DNA from: Chondrus crispus
Lineage: Eukaryota; Rhodophyta; Florideophyceae; Gigartinales; Gigartinaceae
Assembly (NCBI RefSeq): GCF_000350225.1
Contig: NW_005179158.1
Span: 554,158 to 618,157, forward strand
Reading direction: 5' to 3'
Length of the DNA stretch: 64,000 nucleotides
Of this stretch, positions 29,936 to 41,821 are shown one piece after another. The position numbers were made by a program, and so were the translations under genes. Each line of letters starts with the position of its first letter. The first letter of the stretch is position 1. Under the pieces are notes generated by a model. It saw nothing but the letters and a program-made list of their open reading frames with translations, had not been told where the DNA came from and made no database searches.

Positions 29936-32900
29936 TTTGCCCTCGACCTCCAGCTCAGAAGGTGGTACCTCGTCGGAGTGACGCTGTTCGTGACGTCACC
30001 CTGACGCCTTCGAAAATTAAACGATTCCCTCTCGCGTACTCCTTCGTGCCCAGTTTCCTTCTCCTTTCTCATGCGCCCCGTCGCCGCGGTCGCATATCAT
30101 CCTCTGTCAATCTCCTCCCCTTTTTCCCAATTTCCTCCTCTTTTCTCACGCGCCCCGTCGCCGCGGTCGCATCTTCTTCTTTCCACTTTCCTTCTCTTTC
30201 CCTCCGCTCGTCCGCCAGGGGTCGACGACCGTGAGACAGAATAAAATATCTCCCTTCCTCAACCGACTCGCTTCGTTGCGCCTCCAAGGTTGCCCTCATC
30301 ATTTTCGGGCTTTCGGTTTTCCATACCGCCCTTGAATATCCCGTCGACGACAAACACATTAACCCTTGATAAGCGGTTTCCTCTCCTTGGTCGCCAAACC
30401 GGCAACCGATCTTGGGGAAATCTCAATCATAACGCCCTTACATGCACACGCAACGTGCTGCAAACTTCCTTCCAAAGTGAATGATTTGCAGTCCTCCGTC
30501 CCCTTCGCAACTAGGAACATGGAAATTAGCCGTACGAAAAACGTTCGTAGTTTTCGACGAACTTCCCGTGTCTTTTGTTTTCTGTGGGGTCACGGCTTGA
30601 GCGCGTCGGCGATGAACCGCCTATAGTAAAGCCCGGCTTCCTCCCCAAACCAAATAAACCCCCTTGAGGTCAAGTGACAATTGATCCTTGAAGTTTCCCG
30701 TCGGTGAAATGCCTGCGTATGTTCAGTTTCAATCTGCCGCTCAGTGCCGGTACCTTCCGCTTTAACGGCATCTCGTAAAAGCTGTCCTAGCTGTCGTCTC
30801 TCGTCCAACAATTGTTCCTCAACGAATTCCTCCTCGACAAGGTCTCCATCGAAAACACAAAAAGAAGTGGGGAGTGGGTCCCCTTCGTCCACCGGTCTCT
30901 TAAGCCTTCAGAGCAACCAGTTGTCGAAGTTGATATGCACTTTCGACGTTCGATCACTCCAAGCAATCGACGAATCAGCACGGTCAAACGAGTTCGCTGG
31001 TTCCCCCACCGTCGTCCCAGAGCTCTTCTATCTCTCCGAAATTGTTAAATGCCACGCCCTTCTGATGCCGCTACGCGACGAAACATTTCAACCGACCCGG
31101 TTTCGTCCTTCTTTATCACTTCAGCGACGAAAGGCCGTCATTTCGACATCAACTTGCGTGTGATGAAGGCCACACGATCGGCCGCCTCATACGCATATGA
31201 TCGGACGCAGCAACCCCATAAATTACACTCGGTCTTGCTGTCAGCCTGTTCGTCACCGATATCAGCCAAATGCACTTCTCAAAACAAAATGAAATCCATT
31301 GTTCGTGGTGCGACCTCCTTGGTTCTTCCCGTTCGAACGAGGTTTGGTACGTCCTTCGTGCCACTGCAGGACGTTGCAATGTTCCAGATTGACAGAAGAG
31401 GTTGCGCCCGTCTACAAGTGAGGTTCTCCTCTTCTGCACTGAATGGTCTAGGTTCACCTTCGATGAGCACCGCTCTGTACAGTAGCGAGTTGCCCGTATC
31501 GTGCTTTTTTTCTGGCCAACGGGTGTGTTCCGACAGAACCACGACGTGAGTTCATGTTAAATCATCGATTTCGTGGTCGTTCGTGCTCCGAAGATATCAG
31601 CGTTTTGCAAAAGGTGGCGACAACCGAAGTGACGTTACGGGTTCGGGATGGCCCTCGTTGTGAAACCCAATACATCGATCTTGTTCCCCCATCGCCATTC
31701 CCTTATATTATCGCCTCGGACAAACGTCAGCTCGAAAAGGCGCCAAGAATTCCCGCAGAGAAATAATTATCCTTTGTGCGCAAACATCCCACAAATGCAC
31801 GAGGTGATCTACCAACGTGCAAATACCTCTCAGACCCTCGCGTCCCTTCTCTATTTTGTTGTTGGCAACTGACGCACAGTACTTCCCAAAAGCGCGCCGT
31901 GCGAATTCTTTTAGAGCCTCATCGGAGGTCGTTAACAATGCAGGGTTCTTCTTCGTCTACAGTGTGACACAGAATGACGCACTACTTGATCGAATCGATC
32001 GTAGGCAATAGCCTTTTCTCACCTCCTTGCGCGGTCTTTCGTCCATAACACTTACTTATTACCGCAGTGCCATGCGGCGAGTTCGACACACCTCTAGCCA
32101 CGTCTCCTGTTCCATTTCCCAACAATCCAATTTCGGCGTGGTGTTGATAGCTGCTAGAAGCAACAGACGGATCGTCGTCAATTAGCTCGTCGAGTGACGA
32201 TTTCCTCCAAAAGAGTTGTTCTCAGGTAATTGTCACTCCCTTTTTTTCTCTCGAGTAACTTCCCCCTCAGTCTTCGATAATCCTTGTAGAGTTGCGATTT
32301 GGGATGTGCCGCGCCGCGTCGTGTCGTCGACATCACAACCTAGAAGAAATACCAACAAAAACAAATCAGGGACTGAAGTAGATACGACTGGAAGACAAAC
32401 ACTTGATCCCCTCGATGAGGGCGTCGGGTAGACTCTCGTTACTGACGAAGTCGGCAAGAACGACAAAACTATTTGTCCACCCCGTACAGTATCGTTTCGC
32501 GCGTTAGATCGCGCACTTTTCCAGGCGGCTCACGCTACTGACGGTCCGACGGTCACGGCCTCGCTTCAATCTCGGTCTTCAAATTCTCGGCAAGAAACTT
32601 GCAGATCGGTGTCCGCGATGCGGGGTATGTTTCTGTCTTCACATAAAAAAATAAAACGAGGTAGAACAAAATAGAAACGAAGGGGGCGAAACACACTAGA
32701 AAGTAAACGACGGTTCGTTATGAATTGGGGGGGTGTGAGTCGCTCGCCCACCCTTAAAAAGGGGGAAGAATCAGCGTGGATCGGTGATGACAGAGCGACG
32801 ACTATGGCCTCGTCGAGCGTCCATCTTCATAACTACAGGCCTGTCGTCCACAGTAATTCTTCCCAACCCAACAAGCGTTAGTCCGTCGGTTCGTTGAGCG

Positions 32901-33428
32901 TAGTTAGCGTCCTGCTCGGGTGACCGGACTTGGGGTGCGAATCGACTTCGGTGTTTGTATCATCGGCAGTTGCCAGCGACAACGAATCTGCACCAAGTTG
33001 GTGTTGAACTCCTCTCCTTTCTTGATTTGGATTAAATTTTAGCGTCACCTCCAGTGTCCCACATCTGCTTACGCACCACTTGTCCTCTTTCCACTCGTGA
33101 AAAACCTCACCAAAAGTTTCCTTCAAATTAACACAGACGGGCGTGGATTCCTGATCCAAACGTCCCTTCGCGTGCGCGCCGCTGCGACGCTTGATCATAC
33201 GTTATCTTTGCATGGTCTCATCCCGAGACTATGATAGCTTCCTATTTCCTGACAGGGCGGCGTTCGTCGCTCTCTACATGTGCAACAGTCATGGCAAAAT
33301 TGCCTATCTCACTTCCTCTCTCTATCTCCGTACTTTCTGCGGTCCCCACTCTTGTGAGCACCCTTCTTCCTTGTCTTTGCCCCGCTTCTGACAGTCCCCA
33401 TTCCAACTCAACAACGTCCCGACGGGGG
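29936..33428. other. 3.5-kb degenerate region, possibly decayed coding DNA
   Basis: No intact gene. Several minus-strand frames have protein-like composition: 30590-30892 ('EEEFVEEQLLDERRQLGQLL'), 31708-31938 ('DEALKEFARRAFGKYCASVA') and 32878-33198 ('TFGEVFHEWKEDKWCVSRCG'). They lie in shifting frames with stops between and match no family I know. An identical 22-bp direct repeat (CGCCCCGTCGCCGCGGTCGC core) occurs at 30074-30095 and 30151-30172. The region next to 33.4 kb should hold the 3' LTR of the gypsy element, but its ends were not identified. Confidence 0.35.
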
Positions 33429-35092
33429 TCACCCCGCTTGTACGCGTGCGACTTGCGGCGGCAACGGTAACTTCTTCCTTCGGAAATATCTCACCACGAC
33501 ACTGCGCGGTAATTGAGCAACCGGTCCCCACGTTGCGTCCTTCGTCCCATATCCATACCATTTCACTCTGAGGATCAATTCCTCATCTTGATTCCCATGA
33601 TCGATGATCTTCTCTATCACGTACTCAGCGTCTGTCTCCTCTCCCTCGCGTCCGGGGTTACTTTCTTCTCCCTCCTGAAGACCCACCGATGTCACTAACT
33701 TTTCTAAATTAACTATCTGCTGTAGGTCTTGCGGTATCTCCGCTGACCAATTCCGGGTAACTAAATTTTCCTCGACCTCTTGTGTCTGCGCCCGCGCGTG
33801 AGGGTCGTCCTCACTCTCCATCGCGTCGCGTCCTTGATCTGTCACGTGTCCCGCTTAGGTACTATAGGGACTGATGTAGACCTGATGTGAGTGCTTGTTC
33901 CATCAGACTTGGGGCCAGTTCTACTCGATCTCGCGAAACGCGTTCCTCTTGATCACCAATGGCGATGACAACCGTATTACGGTCTGACTGCTTGACTGCA
34001 TACGGACCCGTGTCCACTTGTGCCAGCTTACGCTTCGGTTCCGTAGCCGTACCTTGCTCCTTTCGAAGGAACACGTAGGACCCTACGGGTATGTCGTACT
34101 TCGAGTTGCGAAGTCTCGCATCGAAATTTCGCTTATATCTCGCCTGTTCCTTACGTAGGCTCCTGTCCGCGGTCTTCATCAGACTCTCCAACCATGATTG
34201 CCATTTTAGATAATAGGCTCTCTGGGATCCAAATTGTTCCCAATGAGGTTGCGCCTGTAGCGCAAGGCTTCTCGGTGCCCGAGCTAAGACCAGCTCAAAT
34301 GGGGCGATGTTCGTAGTTCGATGAACTTGTGTGTTGTAGGCGAACGTCACCGCGTCGCTAAACAAGTCCCAATCCTTCGGATGGTCTCCGATATACTTCC
34401 GTAGCGCGGACAATATAGTCCGATAAAATCTCTCCACTTGGCCGTTGGCTTGCGAGTGGTACGTAGTTGTAAAGACATTCCTGAGCCAAGAATTCGGCAA
34501 ATATTCTGGAAGTACTTGGCTGTGAACTGCGTCCCATTGTCGGACAGCAGCTTCACAGGGGGTCCATAAATGAAAACCCAGTTGTGTAGAAAGGCCTGCG
34601 CAATGTGCGCGGCGGAAATCTTCTTCAACGGTACGGTCCGTACAACTTCGAGTAGCGGTCGCTGATCACTAAAATGTACCGGTTGCCCCGACTTGTGGTG
34701 ATGAGCTCTCCGAGTATATCAATTGCGACAAATTCCAATGGAGCGTTCGGTGTGAACAGCTGCATCTCCTTCGCGTTCTTCCTGAGCTTCACTCTTTCTC
34801 GCGCGCAATCCGCGCAATAATTGAGGAATTATTCCTGGCTACCGAGTAGCAATCTAGCGCCATTGTAGGCTAATGAAACGATCTTCTCAAGGTCTTATAC
34901 AGTTTCTTGCCTCCTGGGTGCCCTGCTAATTTAGCATAGTGGCTCAACCCTAGGACACGGTACCTTCAGTGATTGTGGGATTACCACTTGTACGAACTCC
35001 GCAGATGTTCGACATAAAATTCCTTCAAATCCCTCGGCCTCCGTTGTGAACGACTTCGTTCTTCGTTCTTCCATTTCCTCCTTAGTTCGAAC
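33429..35092 (-). pseudogene. Gypsy integrase with C-terminal chromodomain, frameshifted
   Basis: From 35092: linker, then zinc-finger region (HxxxxGHPG-type 'SHYAKLAGHPGGKKLYKTLR'), then the core with 'EFVAIDILGELITTSRGNRY' (first Asp), 'PPVKLLSDNGTQFTAKYF' (second Asp) and 'YHSQANGQVERFYR' (Glu). The C-terminal part ends in a chromodomain ('EYVIEKIIDHGNQDEELILR' through 'VKWYGYGTKDATW'), which in chromoviruses directs insertion to marked heterochromatin. At least four frame changes lie at about 34925, 34840, 34645 and 34500, with another at about 33850. Not functional. Confidence 0.82.
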
Positions 35093-35401
35093 CCACGATT
35101 TCATTAAAGTGTGAATTTTCGCGCATTTTCTCTGAAAACAGCCGCAAAAATGATTGTTCATGAAGAAATCGGCAATTCGGCCTGCGATAAGCGACCCAGA
35201 CTGTAAGCCACATCAGATCACTGATCTGGTTTAAATCGCGATTCATGTGTTTGAATCGCGATCTGGTGTCTACATTGGATCAAAATTGATGATATTAGCT
35301 CAGGGCTAAGGTTGGCGCTCGTGGCACTTTATTCTCGGAGGACACTTCATGCCATGCACGGCGGTCCCATCCTTGGGCCCACGGCGCTCAGCTCCACAAT
35401 T

Positions 35402-35468
35402 AGTGGTCCTGAGATGGTCCCACGGTGGAACAGTGACTGTCCCGCCGTGGGTCCATCTTAGGACCACT
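35402..35468. repeat. Short foldback (24-bp arms)
   Basis: 35402-35425 and 35445-35468 are complementary over 24 bases with two mismatches (AGTGGTCCT(G/A)AGATGG start), with a 19-base loop. A related GCGGTCCCATCCTTGGGCCC string lies just upstream at about 35360, so the motif has been duplicated. No coding role. Confidence 0.7.
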
Positions 35469-35650
35469 GTCCGACAGTCTCACTGCCACCCGGACTTCAT
35501 CAGGAACTCCTGGAGGGTCGGACTCCGACCCGCACTGACGGGGGCCAGTTTCGGATTCCCCCGTCGCCGGCGTCACGTACTTGAAGTTCAAGTCTTGAAC
35601 AAATCTCCAGCACTCTCCCTCTTCCTGGGGCATCCCTCTGTAATCTACCA

Positions 35651-36797
35651 TCGTTCTCTCAGCCGCCCGCACCTATCCCTCCCTCCTCCAACGTCTCCAC
35701 TCCCTCCTCCTCCAACGTCTCCACTCCCCCACCCCACAAACCCCATCCCACATGATGCTCCCACCCTCTTCGCCGCGACGCACCCACTCGCCGCACCCCC
35801 ACGGCCCGCCGCCGCGGCGCTCCAGGTCCGATCTGCTCTGCACCGGCCAGAAAGGTACCGTCATCGCCTCTTTCTTGCCCTTCATCGGCGATCCGTCTTC
35901 CCCTTCTCCGCCGCACCACGCCCCACTTCCCACGCCATCCACTAACCAAACACCACCCGCACCCCCCAGTTTTTCCACTGCTTCGCCGGTCTCTTCTTTT
36001 CGCTCTGCTACGCAAACCTCTCCACCAATACGTGGACCACACTCCGTCTCTTTTTCTTATTCACCTCCTGTACGTCACCGACGGAGGACAAGCGGGAGGA
36101 CAAGCGGCCGCTTTCTATGGAGAGAGGCTCACGCATGTCGCCAAAGGAAGGGACGGAGGAAATCTTGGACATGTGCGAGTTGGCCGCTGTTGCCACTTTA
36201 GGTTCTGGGCATTGGGTTTGCAGCGGGGCCTATGGAGCGGCCCTTGACAAGGGCCGCTAACAATGTTGGCATCTTGGAGTTGGGAGGGTTGTAGTGGTGG
36301 CAGTTGTGGCAATTGGACTGGGGTGCGGTGCTGTTTCGAGGCGGTGACAGACAGAAGAGGGAGTTGGGCTCCCAGAGCACCGGAGCGGAGTGCCGATTTT
36401 GGCGAGGGTGTGGGAGTTGTAGACGACGCCGCGCAAATGTGGGGATTGACGTGCCCATACGTCGAGTTCGACATGGCACGCGCCGCCCCATGGCATGGAG
36501 GAGGGGCATGACGACGACGACGTGGTGTCGAAGAGTCCCGCGAAGGCGTACGCAAAATGACATTTATGGCGGGAAGAGGACTTACATATCCCTTCCCAGT
36601 GCATATCGAGCTTCCCTTGCATCTGAATTTGTCGCACTGTTGAGTAGCGGGATGTTTGTTGTCTCACTCGGACGAACAGCACGAAACTCTTCCTCTTCGT
36701 GGCCAAAGACCCCTCCAGACGCCCTGCCTCCCCCATCAACCTCTGAGTCCTCGTCCTCCCCGATATCCAACCCCTCACTCTCGCTGCGTACCGACTT
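35651..36797. other. Region 3' of the hAT transposase, no gene called
   Basis: About 1.1 kb inside the hAT element, downstream of the transposase stop. It is C- and P/S-codon-rich with overlapping frames on both strands. One plus-strand frame around 36110-36260 reads 'EEILDMCELAAVATLGSGHW' but is broken by stops on both sides and matches nothing I know. It may be a captured or decayed segment. Confidence 0.25.
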
Positions 36798-39142
36798 TTA
36801 AAAGTCAGTTTGCACCAGCTTGCATTCATCCAGGAGCTTCATGTTCCAATGAGTGAATGAGAGCTTTTTAACTCTATCCGTATGTAGCCGATTTCGTAAG
36901 GACGTCCGGATCCTCCCCTGCATGCTGAAACTACGCTCAGCAGCACAGGACGAGGGAGACACATAAAGAGTCCGCAAGGCGAACTCGCGAAGCTCCGCAA
37001 GGTCCGCTCGATCTACAAGCGATTTCCAATAGAAGAGCGGCATTTTCGCAAAAGACTTGAAAATGTCGTTGCTGTCGGCATCGCTCTTCTGGTCACTCCA
37101 CTCTGATGAAAGCTTTGCAAATTGCTCCAATACCTTTGTACAGAGCTCATCCGAATCATTCGCATCCTGACTATCCGACGTAGCACCGCCAGTGCTATAC
37201 CATTCCACGAATCGAAAGAAACGTTGTAAATACGGATCAATATCCCGGGGACATCGATGAGGGTCGAGAAGATGCGCTGCGAAATGGATGTCTTCCAGCA
37301 AGCGCACCTTAGTAGAGGCATCCAATGGACCGTTTTGTAGCTCGCGAAATTTTGCTAAGACTTCGCCCCTTCGTTCTGCTGTAAGAAACGATGTCGTTGG
37401 AATCTGTTGCAGCTCTAATCCGAGAGCGATGGTTTTTGGGACAACATCGGAGATTTTTGCGTCGTCTGAGTCAAAAACTCTCAGGTAGCGACGAACCAAC
37501 GAAAATATCCTGTGTAGATCCTGCACCTTAGCAAGGAAAACCCGCGATTCTAAGATTGAAATGAACTGTGACCTCTTTTCCCTGCCCGCGGCGTTCGTTG
37601 CTGTCCACAGATTTAGGCAGAAATCTTGGGTTGTACCACCCCAAGTAACACCAAACGCGTGCGTATGTAAGCTTGAAGCGTGCTCTCAATGGACGCGAAT
37701 TGCATCTTGACAGGCTTGCAAAGCATCACTGCTGTTGCCGGAATAGGAGGAAACATTCCTTGACCTTCAACCCCTCGAATGAGGCCACCGGCAGTCTCCT
37801 CCTGCCGTGCCCCAATTCTTGTCCCTCTGACTTCAGGGGCGATAGTGCGATTGTAATCAACGATGCCCTCCTTCACACGTGCTCGCAGTTTTACCTTATG
37901 CCTCTTCTCTGAAGCTATCCAGGTCACGGTAGGTAACACCTCCTTTACTCAAGGGATATTTCCAATGTCCTGCATGCATAAGTTTGCGACGTGAGCTTGG
38001 TCCTGAACGCCAACCAGCTTAGGGTATTTCCGCGTGAGAGCCTTTCGTGCATTCTGACAGCACTGTGCACTATCACTTGTCACGGCGCAGATCCTCTTCA
38101 TTCCACCGAACTTTTACATCACCTCTTCCATGATTCGCACATAGCCATCCACTCCCACCTTCTCGTGGGACGTGAACACAGATTCTAGAAAAAATGTTTT
38201 CCGTCCGGACAGCAAACCAGAGGCCTCAGTTCGCAGCAGGACATTCACAAAAGTGGCAGACATACTATCGCTCCATCCATCGAATATGATTGTCCCAAAT
38301 CCCGTCGTTAGCGCGCTCCGAATCCTTGACAGCATCCTTTCGGAAACTGATAAGTGTAGTTCATCGACCTGCGTGCCTGTAAATGTATGCCGCGACGGGA
38401 AATAAGAGTTTGCGTACCAAGGTGCTAAAATTTTCAAAAACCGGAGAAACGCGTTTGGTTTTGCCTGGCTCGTATCCAGGGCCGTGAAGTACCAGGCCTG
38501 TTCGACGAATGCCTCTAACATGGTGGCTGTGATCTCCTTTTCCTTTTCGGGACTACCCTCTTCTAGGCGTCGTAATTTGCCTTGTGGTGAGTCTGCAGAA
38601 AACGAACGGGGCCTTTTTCGAGGATTATCGCCGTCAGCGGATTGAAAGAGACCCCGCTCTTTCTGCAGAGCACTTGACTCTGACAAGACTCGATCTTTGA
38701 TACTTTGTCTAAACTGGGTGCATTCCAGGATGTGCCTGCTCAAGAGCGATGCTCGCCTCTGCTTGTTCTTTATCTCCTTTCCACAGCCCTTGCAAACCGA
38801 CCCCACTTTCTCCCCGTTCTGAACGATGGTACCAAAGCAGTGCGACTTAGCGAAGGACGGTTTTCTACCGCCGTTAGAACCGCTCGAATTGCGGGGTTCA
38901 CTAGAGCTACGTTCTACCGCGAGTCGGTCAGACGACTGTGGGAGGCGCTGCGAAGCAGCGAGTCGCGGAGGCGGACGTTCTGAAAGCGAAACAGAACGTT
39001 GGCCAATTTTTCCGCCTTCATCGCGAGGAGCAGGACCTTCTTCAACCATATCCTCCTCTTCCCGGTTACAGAGACGACACGCACTAAGGACGCTCATGTC
39101 ACCCCCGGGCACGACATCGTTATGCACCTCGTTTGAGGACAT
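36798..39142 (-). pseudogene. hAT transposase with BED-type finger, decayed
   Basis: From MSSNEVHNDVVPGGD at 39142: a disordered N-terminus; a BED-like zinc finger ('GSVCKGCGKEIKNKQR' with a downstream His/Cys pair in 'LSRHILEC'); an 'AWYFTALDTSQAKPNAFLRF' segment; and a DUF659-type core 'FGTIIFDGWSDSMSATFVNV' with the first catalytic Asp, ending at 38114. The family continues through stops and frameshifts (38.1-37.5 kb). A last open stretch at 37526-36798 carries the hAT C-terminal dimerisation region ('FALRTLYVSPSSCAAERSFS', then 'RNRLHTDRVKKLSF'). At least three disabling changes lie in the middle third. Confidence 0.82.
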
Positions 39143-39365
39143 AGAGTCCGACAGAGTCTCGAACGTCTTGTCGGGCTCCCAACTCGATTGCACGAAAACT
39201 GCCGTCGTGACAAAATGAAGACCAATGGGTAGTAGTGGTGCGGTGAGCGTTGAAGGCACTGAGGGAGCAGCGATGTAGGCGGTAGTCGTAGAGAAAGGTG
39301 AGCGGTCGCAGAGAGAAGGTTGGCGACAAGTTGAAAAAAAAGCAGTAGCGGGTGGTGCACCGGGC

Positions 39366-39599
39366 AGTGGTGCGGCGACGGCAATGGCGATAATGTGTGA
39401 CAGAGGCGGTGATGGGGGGTAGCGAGCGAGTAGTGCGCCGGGCGGTAGTCCAGCGACGGCGAAGACAATATCGTGTGGCAGAGACGGTGGTGGGCGGTAG
39501 TGAGAGGGTAGTGCACCGGGCGGTGGTGCAGCGACGGCGACGGCGATACCGTGTAGCAGACGCAGTGGTGGGCGGTAGTGAGAGGGTAGTGCGCCTGGC
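39366..39599. repeat. 78-bp minisatellite, three copies plus decay
   Basis: Units 39366-39443, 39444-39521 and 39522-39599 align along their whole length (shared core GGTGGGCGGTAGTGAGAGGG). More diverged copies continue to about 39770. The array lies about 220 bp beyond the hAT transposase ATG, on its 5' side. Confidence 0.8.
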
Positions 39600-39816
39600 C
39601 GTGATGCAGCGACGGGACAGGCAAAAACACGCAGCAGACGTGCGACCACGTGCAGTGGGGGTAGTGGGCGCGTGGTGCGCCCGGCGGTGCTGCGGAGATG
39701 ACAGAGGCAACAACGCGCGCCAGACGTACGACCGGGTGCGGCGGAGGTAGTGGGACTCTCGTGGTGCGCAGGGCGGATGGAGGCGCTGAAGGAGCGGCGG
39801 CAGAGGCGGCAGTCTT

Positions 39817-39960
39817 GGGGAGGTGGGAGCGGCAGGAGCGGCGGCACAGGCGGTTGTCGTGGGGAGGCGGGAGCGGCAGGAGCGGCGGCACAGGCGGTTG
39901 TCGTGGGGAGGCGGGAGCGGCGGGAGCGGCGGCACAGGCGGTAGTAGTGGGGAGGCGGGG
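39817..39960. repeat. 44-bp minisatellite, about 3.3 copies
   Basis: A GGGGAGGCGGGAGCGGC(A/G)GG unit of 44 bp repeats three times nearly perfectly, then breaks off. It lies next to the 78-bp array, in the 5' region of the hAT element. It creates long open frames on both strands that are not genes. Confidence 0.85.
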
Positions 39961-40128
39961 GCGGTCGTGGAGAGAAGCGCGATCCTGTGCTTCCAGTTAC
40001 TTGCAGCTCGCCAAGTCGAGCGGATCGCGAAGCCGCTTTTGACTCGAAACGCCCAACAAAACAGTTGGGTGTTCAAGTGAGGTGCAGCGGGGAAGTGGCC
40101 CCAGCTCTCGGGCAAGCGACGCTCTAGG

Positions 40129-40169
40129 CTCCAGGGCCCGGAGGCAATATCACCCCCGGGGCCCTGGAG
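40129..40169. repeat. GC-rich hairpin
   Basis: CTCCAGGGCCCGG (40129-40141) pairs with CCGGGGCCCTGGAG (about 40156-40169) around a 14-base loop. It lies near the right end of the hAT element. Confidence 0.6.
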
Positions 40170-40942
40170 GGAGCAAACTTTGCTCAGAAAAGCGCGCCAG
40201 TGGTGTCGTGGGCCACGGCTCGTGCCGACGAGCGGAGGCGTATCGGGGGACAGCGCAGGATCCAGTTCTCTATCTGACAAGTGTTGCAAAAGCTCGTGGA
40301 GGACAACTGTCTTCGTGTTACTTGCCTGTTACTTATTCAAAATTTCTTTGTATGATTTTTGTATTGGCTATTGTAGTGAATGCAATTCAAAAGTAAAAGT
40401 ACATCTACAGTTGGGTACAGTGGGTACAGTTTTATGACATGCGGTATATTTGCCTCTCAAAAAGTAAAGGAAATTTAAATTTTGTGCTATGCAAAGCGCC
40501 ACCCTGGCCCGGTCGCCGACAGAAGAGTCCCCTCCATTCGAGACATTCGAATAATTGGACTCTAATTATTGGAGCCACTGAGGCATATCATGCAAGATCA
40601 GCCGGACCCCGACTGGGGACCAATTTGGTCCTCTGCCTTCACAGTAACCCCGAAATCGTGGCGGGTTACTGCGACAGGACTTCTGTCAGTGCTCGACGAT
40701 AGCATGGAATGCTGACCCAAGAGCCTCGAAGGCACACTGTACTAGAGAGCTACCGCGGGCACAACGGGCACAACTGGACACGTGTGTTGTTGCACGTCGC
40801 ACAAATCGGCCATGTGTACAACGTGTCACCAACGCGTGTTGGGGGATCGATCATGAATAAACATGAATGTTCACAGTTTATGCGTGAAGTTTCAAGCAAA
40901 ATGAAGAAATGCAAAAACTATGACGAAATCGTGGGTTCGAAT

Positions 40943-41821
40943 ACAGAAAGGGTCGACGTCCTGCTCGCGTAGAAGCTCCTCCGGAGCGATGGCTTGGAAC
41001 TGATCGAGACGATCCGGGGCGGCCCCCCCTTCAAGAGCGAGGAGGTCGTCTAACCGCTCAAAGTCTTCGCCTTCGTCCTCCAGGGCTTCCACTTGTTCCA
41101 CCATGAAACATGGTATCTCCTTGTCAACATCGTTGCTAGTTTCGCCCTTGGTCAACAATCTTGACAAGGCGTCTGCTTGCGTGTTGACCTTTCCTTTCTT
41201 GTATTTGATCTCAAAATCAAATTCCGAGAGGCGTAGCCTCCATCGGATTAAAAGTCCACTAGGGTCCGTTACATTCATCAACCACCTCAACGAGGAGTGG
41301 TTGGTATGAACTATGAAGTGTTCCCCGTATAAATACGGTCTCAAGGTCTGGACGGCCCAAATGACCGCCAAACATTCTTTTTCAGATACAGAATAATTCC
41401 TTTCGGCAGCAGCCAGCGTTCTTGAAAAGAACCCGATGGGTTTACGCTGTGCATCAGGATGCATTTGAAAAAGCGCGGCCCCAATCTGATAATCGCTCGC
41501 ATCGGCGTCCACTGAATACGGGAGGTCCTTCCTTGGCAACGCCAGCATCGGTGGTGCTAAAATGGCGTCCTTGAGCTTATGGAAAGCTGCCTTGCACGGT
41601 TCGTTGAACTCCGCGATTTGGACCGGTTGTTCCTTCTTCAGCAGTGGGTTTAAGGGATGCGCGATTTTCGCGTACTGTGGGACAAATCTTCGATACACGT
41701 TACACAAGCCGAGAAAGCTCCTCAGCTGTGTATTTGTTCGAGAGTATCTCACTTGTTGCAAGGCCGCAGTGCGGGCGGCATCGACTTCTAACGTGCCGGG
41801 CCGTACTACATGATGCCGCAT
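40943..41821 (-). pseudogene. Gypsy reverse transcriptase (C-terminal part) and RNase H
   Basis: The frame starts within the RT after the catalytic YxDD. It contains the typical gypsy 'TQLRSFLGLCNVYRRFVPQY' thumb segment, then RNase H: 'PYSVDADASDYQIGAALFQM' (first Asp), 'GFFSRTLAAAERNYSVSEKE' (Glu), 'HFIVHTNHSSLRWLM' and 'KGKVNTQADALSRL'. In the third, the usual catalytic T-D-H is T-N-H. The frame runs undamaged to the hAT target duplication at 40942. The upstream RT is gone. Confidence 0.87.

Larger units (their letters stand above)
35093..40934 (-). mobile_element. hAT-type DNA transposon nested in the gypsy element
   Basis: Ends are defined by short terminal inverted repeats (CCACGATTTC on each side, then diverging) and by an 8-bp target duplication, GTTCGAAC at 35085-35092 and GTTCGAAT at 40935-40942 (one C/T difference). 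Eight bases is the hAT target length. The decayed hAT transposase lies inside on the minus strand. The element also carries a foldback (35.4 kb), two minisatellites (39.4-39.96 kb) and a GC-rich hairpin (40.13-40.17 kb), so other insertions inside it are possible. Confidence 0.72.
33429..41821 (-). mobile_element. Ty3/gypsy chromovirus, truncated and split by a hAT element
   Basis: Read on the minus strand: RT thumb and RNase H at 41821-40943, then the RNase H-integrase linker and integrase from 35092 downward, then a chromodomain ending at 33429. Between them a 5842-bp hAT element (35093-40934) is inserted with an 8-bp target duplication. Removing the insert and one target copy joins the two reading frames in phase within the linker. 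LTR, gag, protease and the RT fingers/palm are missing: at about 41815 the sequence switches to a copia-type element. Confidence 0.82.

Noticed and set aside
39120..40289. 389-codon minus-strand frame overlapping the hAT 5' region
   Set aside because: It is made of P/L/R runs from the 78-bp and 44-bp minisatellites and is out of frame with the hAT transposase; no ordinary protein segment.
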